Numbered from the stretch's first letter, positions 7,953 through 15,463 are shown. The stretch: 64,000 nt of DNA from Candidatus Phytoplasma asteris (GCF_038505995.1 NZ_CP128414.1:434001-498000); one strand, 5' to 3'. Notes: generated by a model not told the origin, from the sequence alone. Numbers and translations are program-made.

Positions 7953-8810
7953 TTAATTCAGTTGTTTTTTTTTTAATTCTTTGGTTTTTTCTATTCTTTC
8001 GTTAATTTTTTGTTCAATTTCTTTTGGGGTTTTTCCTTCTTGAGAAAGTTTTGTTGCGTATTCTGTTAACTCTTTTTTTAGTTTTGTCTCTTCTGCTGCT
8101 TTGATAGCATCTAAATCATAAACTTCTACTAAATTTGGGGGTGGTGTTTCACCTTTGGGGGTTGGTTCGTTAAAATAAAAAACTATTCCTGCATAAATAG
8201 CTGTTGTAATTAATATTGTTCCGCCTAAAAAAGGTCCTATAACTGGAATTCCAAGACAAGATAAGCCAAAAATAAAGCCAATTGCAATAATAATACTATT
8301 AAATATGTAAGGAATTAGTTTTAAAGGGAATCCTAGCCATTCTAAAAAATTCTTACCGCGTTCATTTATATAATAAGCCAAATCTTTGGTTTTTTCCCAA
8401 ATAACTTTAGCCACTGGTCCAATTTTGGCTGCTGATTCAGGGAAGAATTTAGAAATTATTAACCATATTGCCCCTCCAATTATTGTGATTAGTAATAAAG
8501 TAAGGATTGGTTTTGTTATTTTTTTGATTATTTTTACAAACCAATTATCTTGCTTTTGTTGGGTTTCAACAATTATTTTTGGGAGTTTTGGATTGTTTTT
8601 GGTAATTTGTTTTGAAGGTTTTTTGATTATAGGTGATTTTGTAATTGTTTTTATTTGAGGTTGATTTATTTTTAATTTTTTTATAGGTATTTTGGTTGGT
8701 TTTTGAGTTGTTGGTTGTTTAATAAGGGATTTTGTTTTGGTTTTTTTTACATTGGGTTTATTTGGTGGTTTTGGTTGGGTTTTTTTGGTGATAATTATTT
8801 TTTTAGCCAT
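7953..8810 (-). CDS. PMU membrane protein with basic N-terminus
   Basis: 285 aa. The first 90 residues are an extremely K/P/T-rich tail (repeated TKKTQPKPPNK-like text), then hydrophobic helices at about 95-117, 158-182 and 185-210, then a charged helical C-terminus. It ends ELKKKQLN just after a ten-A run where it overlaps the open frame of the 751-aa coiled-coil gene. No family recognised. ATG start; six bases separate it from the 117-aa gene upstream. A basic cytoplasmic tail suggests contact with nucleic acid or acidic lipid, which is inference. Confidence 0.7.
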   Translation of the reverse strand: MAKKIIITKKTQPKPPNKPNVKKTKTKSLIKQPTTQKPTKIPIKKLKINQPQIKTITKSPIIKKPSKQITKNNPKLPKIIVETQQKQDNWFVKIIKKITKPILTLLLITIIGGAIWLIISKFFPESAAKIGPVAKVIWEKTKDLAYYINERGKNFLEWLGFPLKLIPYIFNSIIIAIGFIFGLSCLGIPVIGPFLGGTILITTAIYAGIVFYFNEPTPKGETPPPNLVEVYDLDAIKAAEETKLKKELTEYATKLSQEGKTPKEIEQKINERIEKTKELKKKQLN

Positions 8811-8816
8811 ATGATT

Positions 8817-9170
8817 TTACTCGCTTTCTTGATTGGATTTATTTTGATTTATTATCATTTCTTCTAATTTATCTATTTTTTCATTAATTTTTTTAAAATT
8901 ACTTTGGGTTTCTTGTTGGAATTCGTCCATTTCCTTTTCAATAAGGTTAATTTTTTCTTTTAAATGATTGTTTTGAAGGTTAATATGTTTTTCTAAATTA
9001 TTATTTATATCTTTAAAATATTGTTTCGTTTCTTTTTGAAAATCAACTAAACTATATTCTATTTTATTTATATTATTCATAATAAAATAGAATGAACCTA
9101 ATATTATAATGATAGAAAATAACATCAGAATAAATGGAAAAATTGCTTTTTGTTTGGTTTGTTGTTTCAT
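8817..9170 (-). CDS. Single-pass membrane protein with coiled-coil domain, 117 aa
   Basis: One hydrophobic helix at about 12-31 (FILMLFSIIIILGSFYFIM), then a continuous amphipathic coiled coil (35-110) rich in E, K, N and Q. This is the layout of a small membrane-anchored adaptor. ATG start with AAGGAG upstream, 6 bp before the 285-aa gene and 19 bp after the AAA+ gene, so co-translated with both. No named family. Confidence 0.7.
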   Translation of the reverse strand: MKQQTKQKAIFPFILMLFSIIIILGSFYFIMNNINKIEYSLVDFQKETKQYFKDINNNLEKHINLQNNHLKEKINLIEKEMDEFQQETQSNFKKINEKIDKLEEMIINQNKSNQESE

Positions 9171-9189
9171 TTTTCAAGTTCTCCTTATT

Positions 9190-11292
9190 TTATTTATTTA
9201 TATTTTCTTGAGTATTAAATTTCTTAGTATAAAGGGTGAGGTATTGTTTGACTGGATTGAAGTGGAGGTAGCTAATATTTAAGATTGTATGTCCATCTTG
9301 ATCTTCTTTGTTAGTGGGATATTGAACTTCATCCATGAAAAAGTCTTTATCTTCTTCTAGAAGGTATTTGGGGCCTTTGTAGTTGAGTTCTATGTAGTGA
9401 TTTGATGGATCTACTATCATTTGGTCATTAAATTGTGAGTCTTTGTGTTTGTGTTTTGTGTGGAAATAATTGAAATCTTCTCCTGGGTCAAAAGATAAAC
9501 TTAAGATGTGCCATTTATTGAATGGGTTTTTGGCGTATGGGGGGAGGTCGGTTGGTTCGTATTCTTGGTGTTGTCCGCGTCCTAGGCCAGCGAGTCCGTA
9601 GAAGGTGTATTTTTTGTTTACTTGAGTATTATCTTTAGGTGGATTTAAGTATTTTAATAATCCTTGCTTCCATTCTACATATTGGTCTTCGCATTCTTTT
9701 CTTCTAGCTTTTTTTTCAGTGTCAGAAATTTTAACGTTTTGGAAAGTATTAATAGCTTCATCTAGGTCTGAAGGCAACATGACTTCGTGGTTGGGGTTTT
9801 TACGTTTGTGTTTTTTGGCTTTAATATAAGCGCTATCAATTATTTTTTCTTTTAAATTTCTAGTAGAATAATTTTTGCCTTTACATTTGTTAGAGATTTC
9901 TTTTAAATAAAGATAAGTGTGATAACTAATTTGATAATCAGATACCAAAAATTGTAAAAATCCTTCAATTTCATCATCTTTTAATAAATCAATTTTAATT
10001 TCTTTGCTAAATCTACTTCTTAAAGCGGTATCAATTTTATCTAAATGATTGGTAGCTCCCATTAAGACAATTTTTTTATCACTTCTTTTAAATCCATCTA
10101 ATTTAGTTAATAAATTATTAACAATGTTGATGTTTGTTTTGTTAGATTGATTATCTTCACGATTAGCTAGTCCGCTAATTTCATCAATAAAGATAATGGT
10201 TTTTTCGTGTGATTCTGCTTCTTTCCATATTTTTTCCAATTCTTCATTTCCTTCACCAACATAAGTCTTATCAAATCTTGATGGCTCTAATTCAATATAG
10301 TGTATACCTAATTCATTACATAAAGCTTTAATTAAAAAACTTTTTCCTGTTCCTGGGGGTCCGTACAGTAAATAACCTCTAGGGATTAATTTATCAAAAT
10401 TAACCATATCAAAATTATCATCTTGAAAATATTCAATCAAATCTTCTAATTCTTCTTTTTCTTGTTTCATGCCGTATATATCAGAAAACATAATTTTTTG
10501 GTTTTTAGGTTGATAAGAATTATTGTTTTGTAAAGATTTGATTTCTTCTTGTAATTGTTTAATTTGTTTATCAAAATGTATTAATTGACCATCTAAGAAC
10601 AAATCATAAGTTTTTAATTTTTGGAATTCTTCAGCATTATCTTTGTTTTGAATCATTAAGTCTTTAATTATATTCTTATTAGCGTAATTCAAAGCCATCG
10701 CTTCTTGTAAAGTTTGAATTTTTTGGGAAATAAATAAATTATTGCTAGTTTTGATAATTTGAGAAGTGGTTGTTTTAATTTGTTCTTGAGATTTTGATTT
10801 TGTAGTTAATAATTGTTTTTTTTGTTCTATTAATTCCAAAGTTTGTTTATGAATTGGTTCTTTTTTGTCGTTAATTTCTTGTATTTTTTCGTTTAAAGTT
10901 ACTAATTCTTGTTGTAATTGGGGCTTTTCTTCTTCTTTTAAGTCTTTATTTTGGAGGTTGTTTTCTTTATCTTCTTTAGTGGTTGTTAATTTTTTAAGTT
11001 CAATATTGAAATTACTTATTAACTCTAAATTTAATTTAATTTGTTGAGTTAATTGTTCTATTTGTTGATTTCTTTGGTTATTTTCGTTAATTTGAGCTTC
11101 GTTAGTTTTTTTTAATTCTTCGAGATATTTTGATATTTCTTCAAAAGATTGGTTTTGTTCGGTTGGTGGATGGTTATTTTGAAATAAATTATTATTGTTA
11201 TATTTTTTTAGAAAAAATCCATAAATCCATAAACCTAAAATGGCAAAACCAAATAAAACTAACAAATTTAAATAAATTTGTTTTGATTTCAT
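9190..11292 (-). CDS. Membrane-anchored FtsH-like AAA+ ATPase without protease domain
   Basis: 700 aa. N-terminal membrane helix (7-28), coiled coil (45-260), then a complete AAA+ module: Walker A GPPGTGKS (311-318), Walker B IIFIDE (366-371), and a second region of homology ending RSRFSKEI. The core is closest to FtsH/classical AAA ATPases, but no HEAGH protease follows. Instead, after the helical lid, there is a 130-residue module (561-693) shared with the 301-aa protein. It therefore probably remodels or extracts proteins without cutting them, or powers an assembly. ATG start with AAGGAACT upstream. Second gene of a run of membrane and coiled-coil proteins; likely its energy source. Confidence 0.88.
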   Translation of the reverse strand: MKSKQIYLNLLVLFGFAILGLWIYGFFLKKYNNNNLFQNNHPPTEQNQSFEEISKYLEELKKTNEAQINENNQRNQQIEQLTQQIKLNLELISNFNIELKKLTTTKEDKENNLQNKDLKEEEKPQLQQELVTLNEKIQEINDKKEPIHKQTLELIEQKKQLLTTKSKSQEQIKTTTSQIIKTSNNLFISQKIQTLQEAMALNYANKNIIKDLMIQNKDNAEEFQKLKTYDLFLDGQLIHFDKQIKQLQEEIKSLQNNNSYQPKNQKIMFSDIYGMKQEKEELEDLIEYFQDDNFDMVNFDKLIPRGYLLYGPPGTGKSFLIKALCNELGIHYIELEPSRFDKTYVGEGNEELEKIWKEAESHEKTIIFIDEISGLANREDNQSNKTNINIVNNLLTKLDGFKRSDKKIVLMGATNHLDKIDTALRSRFSKEIKIDLLKDDEIEGFLQFLVSDYQISYHTYLYLKEISNKCKGKNYSTRNLKEKIIDSAYIKAKKHKRKNPNHEVMLPSDLDEAINTFQNVKISDTEKKARRKECEDQYVEWKQGLLKYLNPPKDNTQVNKKYTFYGLAGLGRGQHQEYEPTDLPPYAKNPFNKWHILSLSFDPGEDFNYFHTKHKHKDSQFNDQMIVDPSNHYIELNYKGPKYLLEEDKDFFMDEVQYPTNKEDQDGHTILNISYLHFNPVKQYLTLYTKKFNTQENINK
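9211..9609. repeat. 399-bp direct repeat, copy 2
   Basis: Second copy of the repeat at 4688-5086, forming the 3' end of the AAA+ gene. It has the same offset throughout, with divergence restricted to 9271-9324. Confidence 0.92.
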
Positions 11293-11316
11293 ATTAGTTC
11301 CTTTCTTGTATTTTTT

Positions 11317-12243
11317 TTATTCAACATCATAATATAAAGTGCGATTTTGTCCAGAGCGTTTTTCATATAAATCAATTTTTTTTAAAGATTTAATATGACT
11401 ATTCGACCACAACATTCCTTCTTGAATATAATTATAAAAAGGAAATTTTAAAACAAAATCATAATTATGAATGTAAAAAGGTTCTTCAATTTTTTGATTA
11501 ATTGGGTAAACAGCTACAATTTTATCTTTTTGAATATCTTTAATAATGATTTTATCTATTGCTAAATAACTAGGACCACCATAATTAGTTCCTTTATCAT
11601 ATATTATTTCTAAATGATAATTTTCGGGAGTAAAAGAAGTTGATTCTGGTATATAAGGTCTGTTATTACTCCAAAAAAAATACAAATCAGAAGCGCCGTT
11701 ACCCATTTGAGTTAAAGTATCTAAATTATAAAGATTATTTTTTCCATCTCTGGTTCCTCCATCAAAATAAGCTAATAAAAAATCTTTAGGAGGGGGTTCT
11801 TTAATGCGGTATTGAAAATCAATTTCATTATTTAAAGAATTATTATTGTAAAGAGCATAACTAAAATTACTTTTAAAATTTTTATTAGGAAAATGATAAT
11901 GAAGCCATCCTAAGGCGTCTTTGATATTGCTGTTTTCGCCTAAATGAACATTATAACATTTCATATTATCTATTTCTTTTTCTTTTATGGGGATGATTTT
12001 ATCATAAAAATAATTATCTATTTCTTTAGATGAGAGTTTAAAAGCAGAATTAAATTTTTTTAATTCCGTATTTTTATTTGATGATTGTTCAACAGACAAA
12101 AAAACATTGTTTTTGTCTGTTGAATTAACAGGTTGGATAAAGTCATTTTTTGGAGGTTGATAAATAATATTTGCAAATCCAAATCAGATAAAAACACAAA
12201 GAAAACAAATAAAGATTTTTTCAATAAGTGTTAATGTAATCAT
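11317..12243 (-). pseudogene. PMU secreted/anchored protein with in-frame TGA in its signal segment
   Basis: The main open part starts at a TTG (12099) and gives 260 aa, but the frame is open further up to an ATG at 12243, four bases after the preceding gene, interrupted only by one TGA (12186-12184). Read through, the N-terminus is MITLTLIEKIFICFLCVFI-*-FGFANIIYQPP, a hydrophobic signal or anchor helix; TGG to TGA is the simplest change. The mature part contains KEPPPKDFLLAYFDGG, LDTLTQMGNGASDLYFFW and a Tyr-rich C-terminus, with a motif also found in the chromosomal 261-aa protein at 30344. Without the signal it would stay inside the cell, so it is probably inactivated; readthrough is the alternative. 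Confidence 0.65.
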
Positions 12244-12247
12244 TGTT

Positions 12248-13060
12248 TTATTGGTTTTCTAAATTAGTTATTTGTTTTTCGGTATTTTCTTTATATTTAA
12301 TTAAATATTGTTTTAATTCAGAAGAAATTTGAGGGTCTTGCAATTCTTGTTCGATGACATTCTTTTTTGTTTTTAAATTAATGAGATTAACTTTTTTAGT
12401 TATTTGTTCATTAATGTTTTTTATATTGTTTTGATTTTGTGTTTTTTGGTTTTCTAAAGCAGTTTTAGTTGCACTATTTAAATCAGGTTGCACTAATTTT
12501 TGGTCTAATTGTGTAATATTAACAATATTTAATTCTTTATCTTTTAATAATTTTTGATATTTAATAATTTCTTTTTCTTTAAGTAATTTTGTTTCTGTAA
12601 GCGAATGTTTTTCCTCTAATTGATTTGTTGTTTTGATTTTATTATCAATTTCTAAAATTTCTTCTTCAGATTTTTTTAATAATTTTTTTAAGAATAAATC
12701 AATTTGTAATTCTTTTTTTTGTTGGGTTTTTAATTTGACGATTTGTTCTATTACTTGTTTTTCTTGAGGAGACAAACTAGGCTCTTTTAATTCTTCATTT
12801 TTAATAGTTATTTCTTCATTTAATTGTTTAATTTTGTCGTTATAATCATCAAAACAATCATTATTATTGGTTTGAAATATAGTGTTTTTGTTGACAATAA
12901 TTTCATAAACAGGTTTTTTTAGATTTTTAAAAAAATAATAACCAATTCCTCCTGTAGTTGCAATTATCATTGTTAAAAGTAAAAAGAGATTGAAAAAATA
13001 TCTTTTAGTTAGGATATTTTTTTTATTAATAATATTTTTTGGGTTTTTTTGAATTTTCAT
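12248..13060 (-). CDS. Membrane-anchored coiled-coil PMU protein, 270 aa
   Basis: Basic N-terminus, one membrane helix (about 25-45, FLLLTMIIATTGGIGYYFF), then about 200 residues of coiled coil with repeats of the type LxQKLVQPDLNSATKTALEN that resemble a passage in the AAA+ protein (LKEEEKPQLQQELV). Topology predicts most of the protein outside the membrane or facing one side as a rod. ATG start, AGGAAA upstream. Lies between a small 93-aa membrane protein and the interrupted secreted protein. No family recognised. Confidence 0.7.
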   Translation of the reverse strand: MKIQKNPKNIINKKNILTKRYFFNLFLLLTMIIATTGGIGYYFFKNLKKPVYEIIVNKNTIFQTNNNDCFDDYNDKIKQLNEEITIKNEELKEPSLSPQEKQVIEQIVKLKTQQKKELQIDLFLKKLLKKSEEEILEIDNKIKTTNQLEEKHSLTETKLLKEKEIIKYQKLLKDKELNIVNITQLDQKLVQPDLNSATKTALENQKTQNQNNIKNINEQITKKVNLINLKTKKNVIEQELQDPQISSELKQYLIKYKENTEKQITNLENQ

Positions 13061-13083
13061 TTGAATTAATTTTCCTTTCTTTT

Positions 13084-13365
13084 TTAATTATTTTCTTGAT
13101 TTATTAAGGTTTCTAATGGGGTATTTTCCTTATATTCTTGTTGGTTTGAAAATTTTTCATCGATATCCTTTTTTAAATCTTTTATATTTTTTTGATTAAT
13201 TGGTTTTGAGGTTTCATTTTCTTTTGTTTTTCTTTTAATTGGGTAAGTATCGTTGGGATTGAATAGTTGAAGAAAACTGAAAAAGAGATATTTAAATACA
13301 AAACATAAACCAGTAACAAATAATGCCCCCGATACAAAACCAATAGTAAAATTTGAATCAGTTAT
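13084..13365 (-). CDS. Small membrane protein without an ATG start, 93 aa
   Basis: An open frame of about 94 codons ends with TAA at 13084. It reads ITDSNFTIGFVSGALFVTGL, continues with a membrane helix ending FKYLFFSFLQLF, and has a charged tail. No ATG, GTG or TTG stands at the front; GGAAAGG lies 9 bases before an ATA (13365) and nearer an ATC (13371), so a rare AUA or AUC start is proposed. It overlaps the end of the 146-aa gene by 8 bases, implying translational coupling. Same general build as its neighbours: one helix plus a charged tail. Confidence 0.55.
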   Translation of the reverse strand: MTDSNFTIGFVSGALFVTGLCFVFKYLFFSFLQLFNPNDTYPIKRKTKENETSKPINQKNIKDLKKDIDEKFSNQQEYKENTPLETLINQENN

Positions 13366-13798
13366 TTTGATTTTCCTTTCCGATTGGTGTATGTGTTTTT
13401 TGAGATTTTAACAATCTTTTTCTTTCTTTTTTAGATTGCCAAATAGCTACTTTATGTTTTTGTTGTTCTATTTGGGATAATATTTCTTCTTGCGAAGTCT
13501 TTATTTGTTCTAGTTTTTGAAGTAATAATTGTTCTTGTTGTTCTTGTTTAGCATTTTTTATTTCTAAAGTTTGAAGTTTTTTATTAGGAAAAAATAGGTT
13601 TAGAATAGTTTGTTTAATAAAAACAATTGGTTTTTTAATTAATTTAAAAATAGGTTTAAAACCAGTAACTATTAATATTGTAAATAGAGTTGTTTGGATT
13701 CCATCCAATCTTCTTTCCATGATTTCAGCAGCAGTAAATCCTTTAGTGTAATTTAATATAAAATTGCTAATTATTGTAAATATTGAAAAAATCCACAT
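13358..13798 (-). CDS. Two-helix membrane protein with coiled-coil tail, 146 aa
   Basis: Hydrophobic helices at about 2-20 and 33-55, an amphipathic stretch to 75, then an E/Q-rich coiled coil (78-125) and a basic end. ATG start with AGTAGGAAATA upstream. Ends in TGA, which shows that TGA is a stop here. First of the run of membrane/coiled-coil genes in transcription order. Size and two-helix hairpin recall holins or small conjugation pore subunits such as TrbC, but no motif proves that. Confidence 0.65.
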   Translation of the reverse strand: MWIFSIFTIISNFILNYTKGFTAAEIMERRLDGIQTTLFTILIVTGFKPIFKLIKKPIVFIKQTILNLFFPNKKLQTLEIKNAKQEQQEQLLLQKLEQIKTSQEEILSQIEQQKHKVAIWQSKKERKRLLKSQKTHTPIGKENQNN

Positions 13799-13835
13799 TA
13801 TTTCCTACTTTCTTAATAATTTTTATAAAATTTAT

Positions 13836-13979
13836 TCATTTGGTTTTAGGTAATTTCTTTTTATTTTTAAAGGTTTTGTTGGAATGATGTAAATTTATCC
13901 TTTTATCTTTGGGGGTTTTGGTGGTTGAACGGTCTTTAAAGTAAGTTCCTTGGTATGTTTCGGTCATTGCATCGCTCAT
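13836..13979 (-). CDS. Small basic PMU protein, 47 aa
   Basis: ATG at 13979 preceded by GGAGAAAC at good spacing; ends TGA at 13836. Reads MSDAMTETYQGTYFKDRSTT then a K/N/H-rich basic tail. Short and soluble, no family recognised. The strong ribosome site and fixed position right after hup favour a real gene. The basic tail suggests nucleic-acid contact. Confidence 0.6.
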   Translation of the reverse strand: MSDAMTETYQGTYFKDRSTTKTPKDKRINLHHSNKTFKNKKKLPKTK

Positions 13980-13992
13980 ATTGTTTCTCCTT

Positions 13993-14325
13993 TTATTTTA
14001 ATTGAAGTTTTTTGACTTCATCTTTAATTGGTTTTGACATTTTAAAACTAACAACCGTTTTTGCGGGTATTTTTAAGTTTTTACCAGTTCTTTTTCCTGT
14101 TTTTTTGCCTGTTTGTTTATTGATGATGAATTTAGTTTCGGGGGTTGTGTGGGTTTTTCTAGTTTTTAAGATGAATTTACCAATTTTAGAGGATAAAACC
14201 ACTTCTTCATTTGATGTGATTGCTTTAATTAGAGCATTCTCAAATGAGTTGTAAAACTCTTCGGTTTGGGTTATTGAGGTTTTATTTACCTCAGCTATTG
14301 ATTTAATTAATTCTTTTTTATTCAT
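13993..14325 (-). CDS. hup: HU/IHF-family DNA-bending protein, PMU copy
   Basis: 110 aa, slightly longer than HU (90). Dimeric histone-like protein that bends DNA. N-terminal helices (NKKELIKSIAEV), the beta-arm entrance IGKFILKTRKTHTTPETK, and the arm tip and return through NLKIPAKTVVSFKMSK are typical; the arm is enlarged by a KKTGKRTGKN insertion. Often annotated himA in phytoplasma PMUs. ATG start, GGAGAAAAAAAT upstream. Lies with ssb and sigF at the promoter-proximal end. Likely helps initiation of PMU replication or transposition. Confidence 0.9.
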   Translation of the reverse strand: MNKKELIKSIAEVNKTSITQTEEFYNSFENALIKAITSNEEVVLSSKIGKFILKTRKTHTTPETKFIINKQTGKKTGKRTGKNLKIPAKTVVSFKMSKPIKDEVKKLQLK

Positions 14326-14349
14326 ATTTTTTTCTCCTTTTGGTTTATA

Positions 14350-14373
14350 AAAAAAGTCCCTTTTGGGGACTTA
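14350..14373 (-). terminator. Hairpin between ssb and hup
   Basis: Arms AAGTCCC/GGGACTT, loop TTTTG, with seven T following on the minus strand. It stands 24 bp before hup. Confidence 0.78.
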
Positions 14374-14385
14374 ATTTTTTAAATA

Positions 14386-14700
14386 TTATTTAGTTTTGTT
14401 GTCTAAAAAGATGACGTTTTGGATAATTACTTTGGTGGTGGTTCGCGTTTTACCTTCGTTGGTGGTATATTTTTGGATGGATAATGCGCCTTCTGCATAT
14501 ATTTTTGAACCTTTATTTAAATATGTAATCATGTTTTCAGCTTGATTTCTAAAAACGACACAAGGGATGTATTGCACTTTATCTTTATTGTTAATTGCTA
14601 AATTGAAATCTATTTTAGGGATTTGTTCGTTGTTGCTATTGATATATTGTTTTTCTAGGTTATGAGCGATATTACCGATTAATTGGACTTTATTTAACAT
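14386..14700 (-). CDS. ssb: Single-stranded DNA-binding protein, short PMU form
   Basis: 104 aa, an OB-fold only: MLNKVQLIGNIAHNLEKQYI, IDFNLAINN, IPCVVFRNQAENMITYLNKGSKIYAEGAL, then TTTKVIIQNVIFLD. The disordered tail and acidic tip of housekeeping SSB (which recruits partners) are absent, as in many phage SSBs. It starts one base after the sigF stop, so the two are coupled. Likely coats ssDNA during PMU replication and works with the YqaJ exonuclease. Confidence 0.92.
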   Translation of the reverse strand: MLNKVQLIGNIAHNLEKQYINSNNEQIPKIDFNLAINNKDKVQYIPCVVFRNQAENMITYLNKGSKIYAEGALSIQKYTTNEGKTRTTTKVIIQNVIFLDNKTK

Positions 14701-14701
14701 T

Positions 14702-15328
14702 TTATTTCTCCTTATTTTTATAATTTGGGTTTAGTTTTTTGATGGCGTCTTTTTTTAAGTTTTCTATTTGTTTTAAAGTTAAATTTAGTTTTTGGGCGAT
14801 TGCATGATTGGATAGGGGTTGTTGATTAGGTTTAATGTTGTTTTCTAATGAGATGCCAAAATTTAAACAAATAACATTGAATTCATTTTTACTTAGTTTA
14901 GTTTTTAGTTTTTTTATTAATAATTCATGTTTTACTTGTTTTAGCCATAATTGATGTGGATTAAGGATTTTATCCCAATTAGGTTGTTTGTATTGTTCTT
15001 CTTTAAAACTGATATTGTTTGGTTTGGTTGTTTTTTGGGGAATTGAAGGTGAATGGCTTTTTCTTATTAGTTCATTGATTGCTGATTTTATTGTTGGTGT
15101 TGCATAGGCGATAAAGTCATAACCTAAATCTTGGTAATTATTTAGAGCTTTGATTAATCCTAAAATTCCTTCTTGATATAAATCTTCTTTAGTTAAAACT
15201 CGAGGATAATATTTAAATTGATAAGCTAGTTTTTTTACTAAAGGTAAATGAAGTTCGATTAATTGATTACGAATTTCTAAATTCTTTTTATTTTTTAAAA
15301 AATCTTTAAATAATTTTTGTCTTAACAT
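14702..15328 (-). CDS. sigF: PMU sigma-70-family factor
   Basis: 208 aa. Region 2 is clear: LPLVKKLAYQFKYYPRVLTKEDLYQEGILGLIKALNNY with the DLYQEG core, then FIAYATPTIKSAINELIR. Region 4 is a weaker helix-turn-helix (SNHAIAQKLNLTLKQIENLKKDAIKKL). Regions 1 and most of 3 are missing, as in the sigF/FliA group and in earlier phytoplasma annotations of PMU sigma factors. ATG start with AGAAAGGAATTAA upstream; that ribosome site is inside a hairpin. First gene of the PMU-A train, so it can direct polymerase to PMU promoters or to host genes. Confidence 0.88.
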   Translation of the reverse strand: MLRQKLFKDFLKNKKNLEIRNQLIELHLPLVKKLAYQFKYYPRVLTKEDLYQEGILGLIKALNNYQDLGYDFIAYATPTIKSAINELIRKSHSPSIPQKTTKPNNISFKEEQYKQPNWDKILNPHQLWLKQVKHELLIKKLKTKLSKNEFNVICLNFGISLENNIKPNQQPLSNHAIAQKLNLTLKQIENLKKDAIKKLNPNYKNKEK

Positions 15329-15334
15329 TTAATT

Positions 15335-15363
15335 CCTTTCTAAAAACATTTTTTTTAGAAAAG
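15335..15363 (-). promoter_or_regulatory. Hairpin that would cover the sigF ribosome site
   Basis: On the transcript the 12-base arm CTTTTCTAAAAA (15363-15352) can pair with TTTTTAGAAAGG (15346-15335), with one G-U pair and a 5-base loop. The second arm contains the AAAGG Shine-Dalgarno of sigF, so folding would hide it. The effect is predicted, not shown. Confidence 0.5.
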
Positions 15364-15463
15364 ATATGAAATTATTTTTTAGTCTTGAAACAAAAAAAGA
15401 CTAACTTAATAGTTAGCCTTAAAGAATTTTTAAAAAGTAAAAAGTGTCTAAACTTTTGGAACA
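15358..15463 (-). repeat. Terminal repeat of PMU-A
   Basis: Read inward on the minus strand from 15463: TGTTCC, TTTAGACA, a TTCTTTAAG block, an ATTAAGT block, then ATAATTTCATATCTTTTC (15375-15358). The same blocks in the same order start PMU-B at 59506, in opposite orientation on the map. This marks both as ends of one element family. Confidence 0.8.
15392..15420 (-). terminator. Hairpin in the sigF leader or insulator
   Basis: Arms AAGGCTAACT/AGTTAGTCTT (one G-U), loop ATTA, then seven T on the minus strand. It stops transcription entering PMU-A from the flanking gene, or attenuates the PMU transcript if the promoter lies outside it. Confidence 0.6.

Larger units (their letters stand above)
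1..15463. mobile_element. PMU-A: potential mobile unit, one end
   Basis: A train of about 18 genes, all on the minus strand, with the gene set known from phytoplasma potential mobile units (sigF, ssb, HU, tmk, dnaB, YqaJ exonuclease). The right boundary is placed at 15463. There the minus strand begins TGTTCC, then TTTAGACA, matching the terminal motif of the second unit at 59506, and the next base outward is already inside an interrupted hflB/ftsH reading frame. The left end lies outside the window. No transposase is seen in this part. The unit carries a methyltransferase where the second unit carries dnaG, so PMUs here are mosaics. Confidence 0.85.

Noticed and set aside
12184-12186. TGA read as tryptophan (Mycoplasma code)
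   Set aside because: TGA ends tldD (overlapping pmbA) and the 146-aa gene, and Trp is written TGG throughout, so the standard bacterial code applies.
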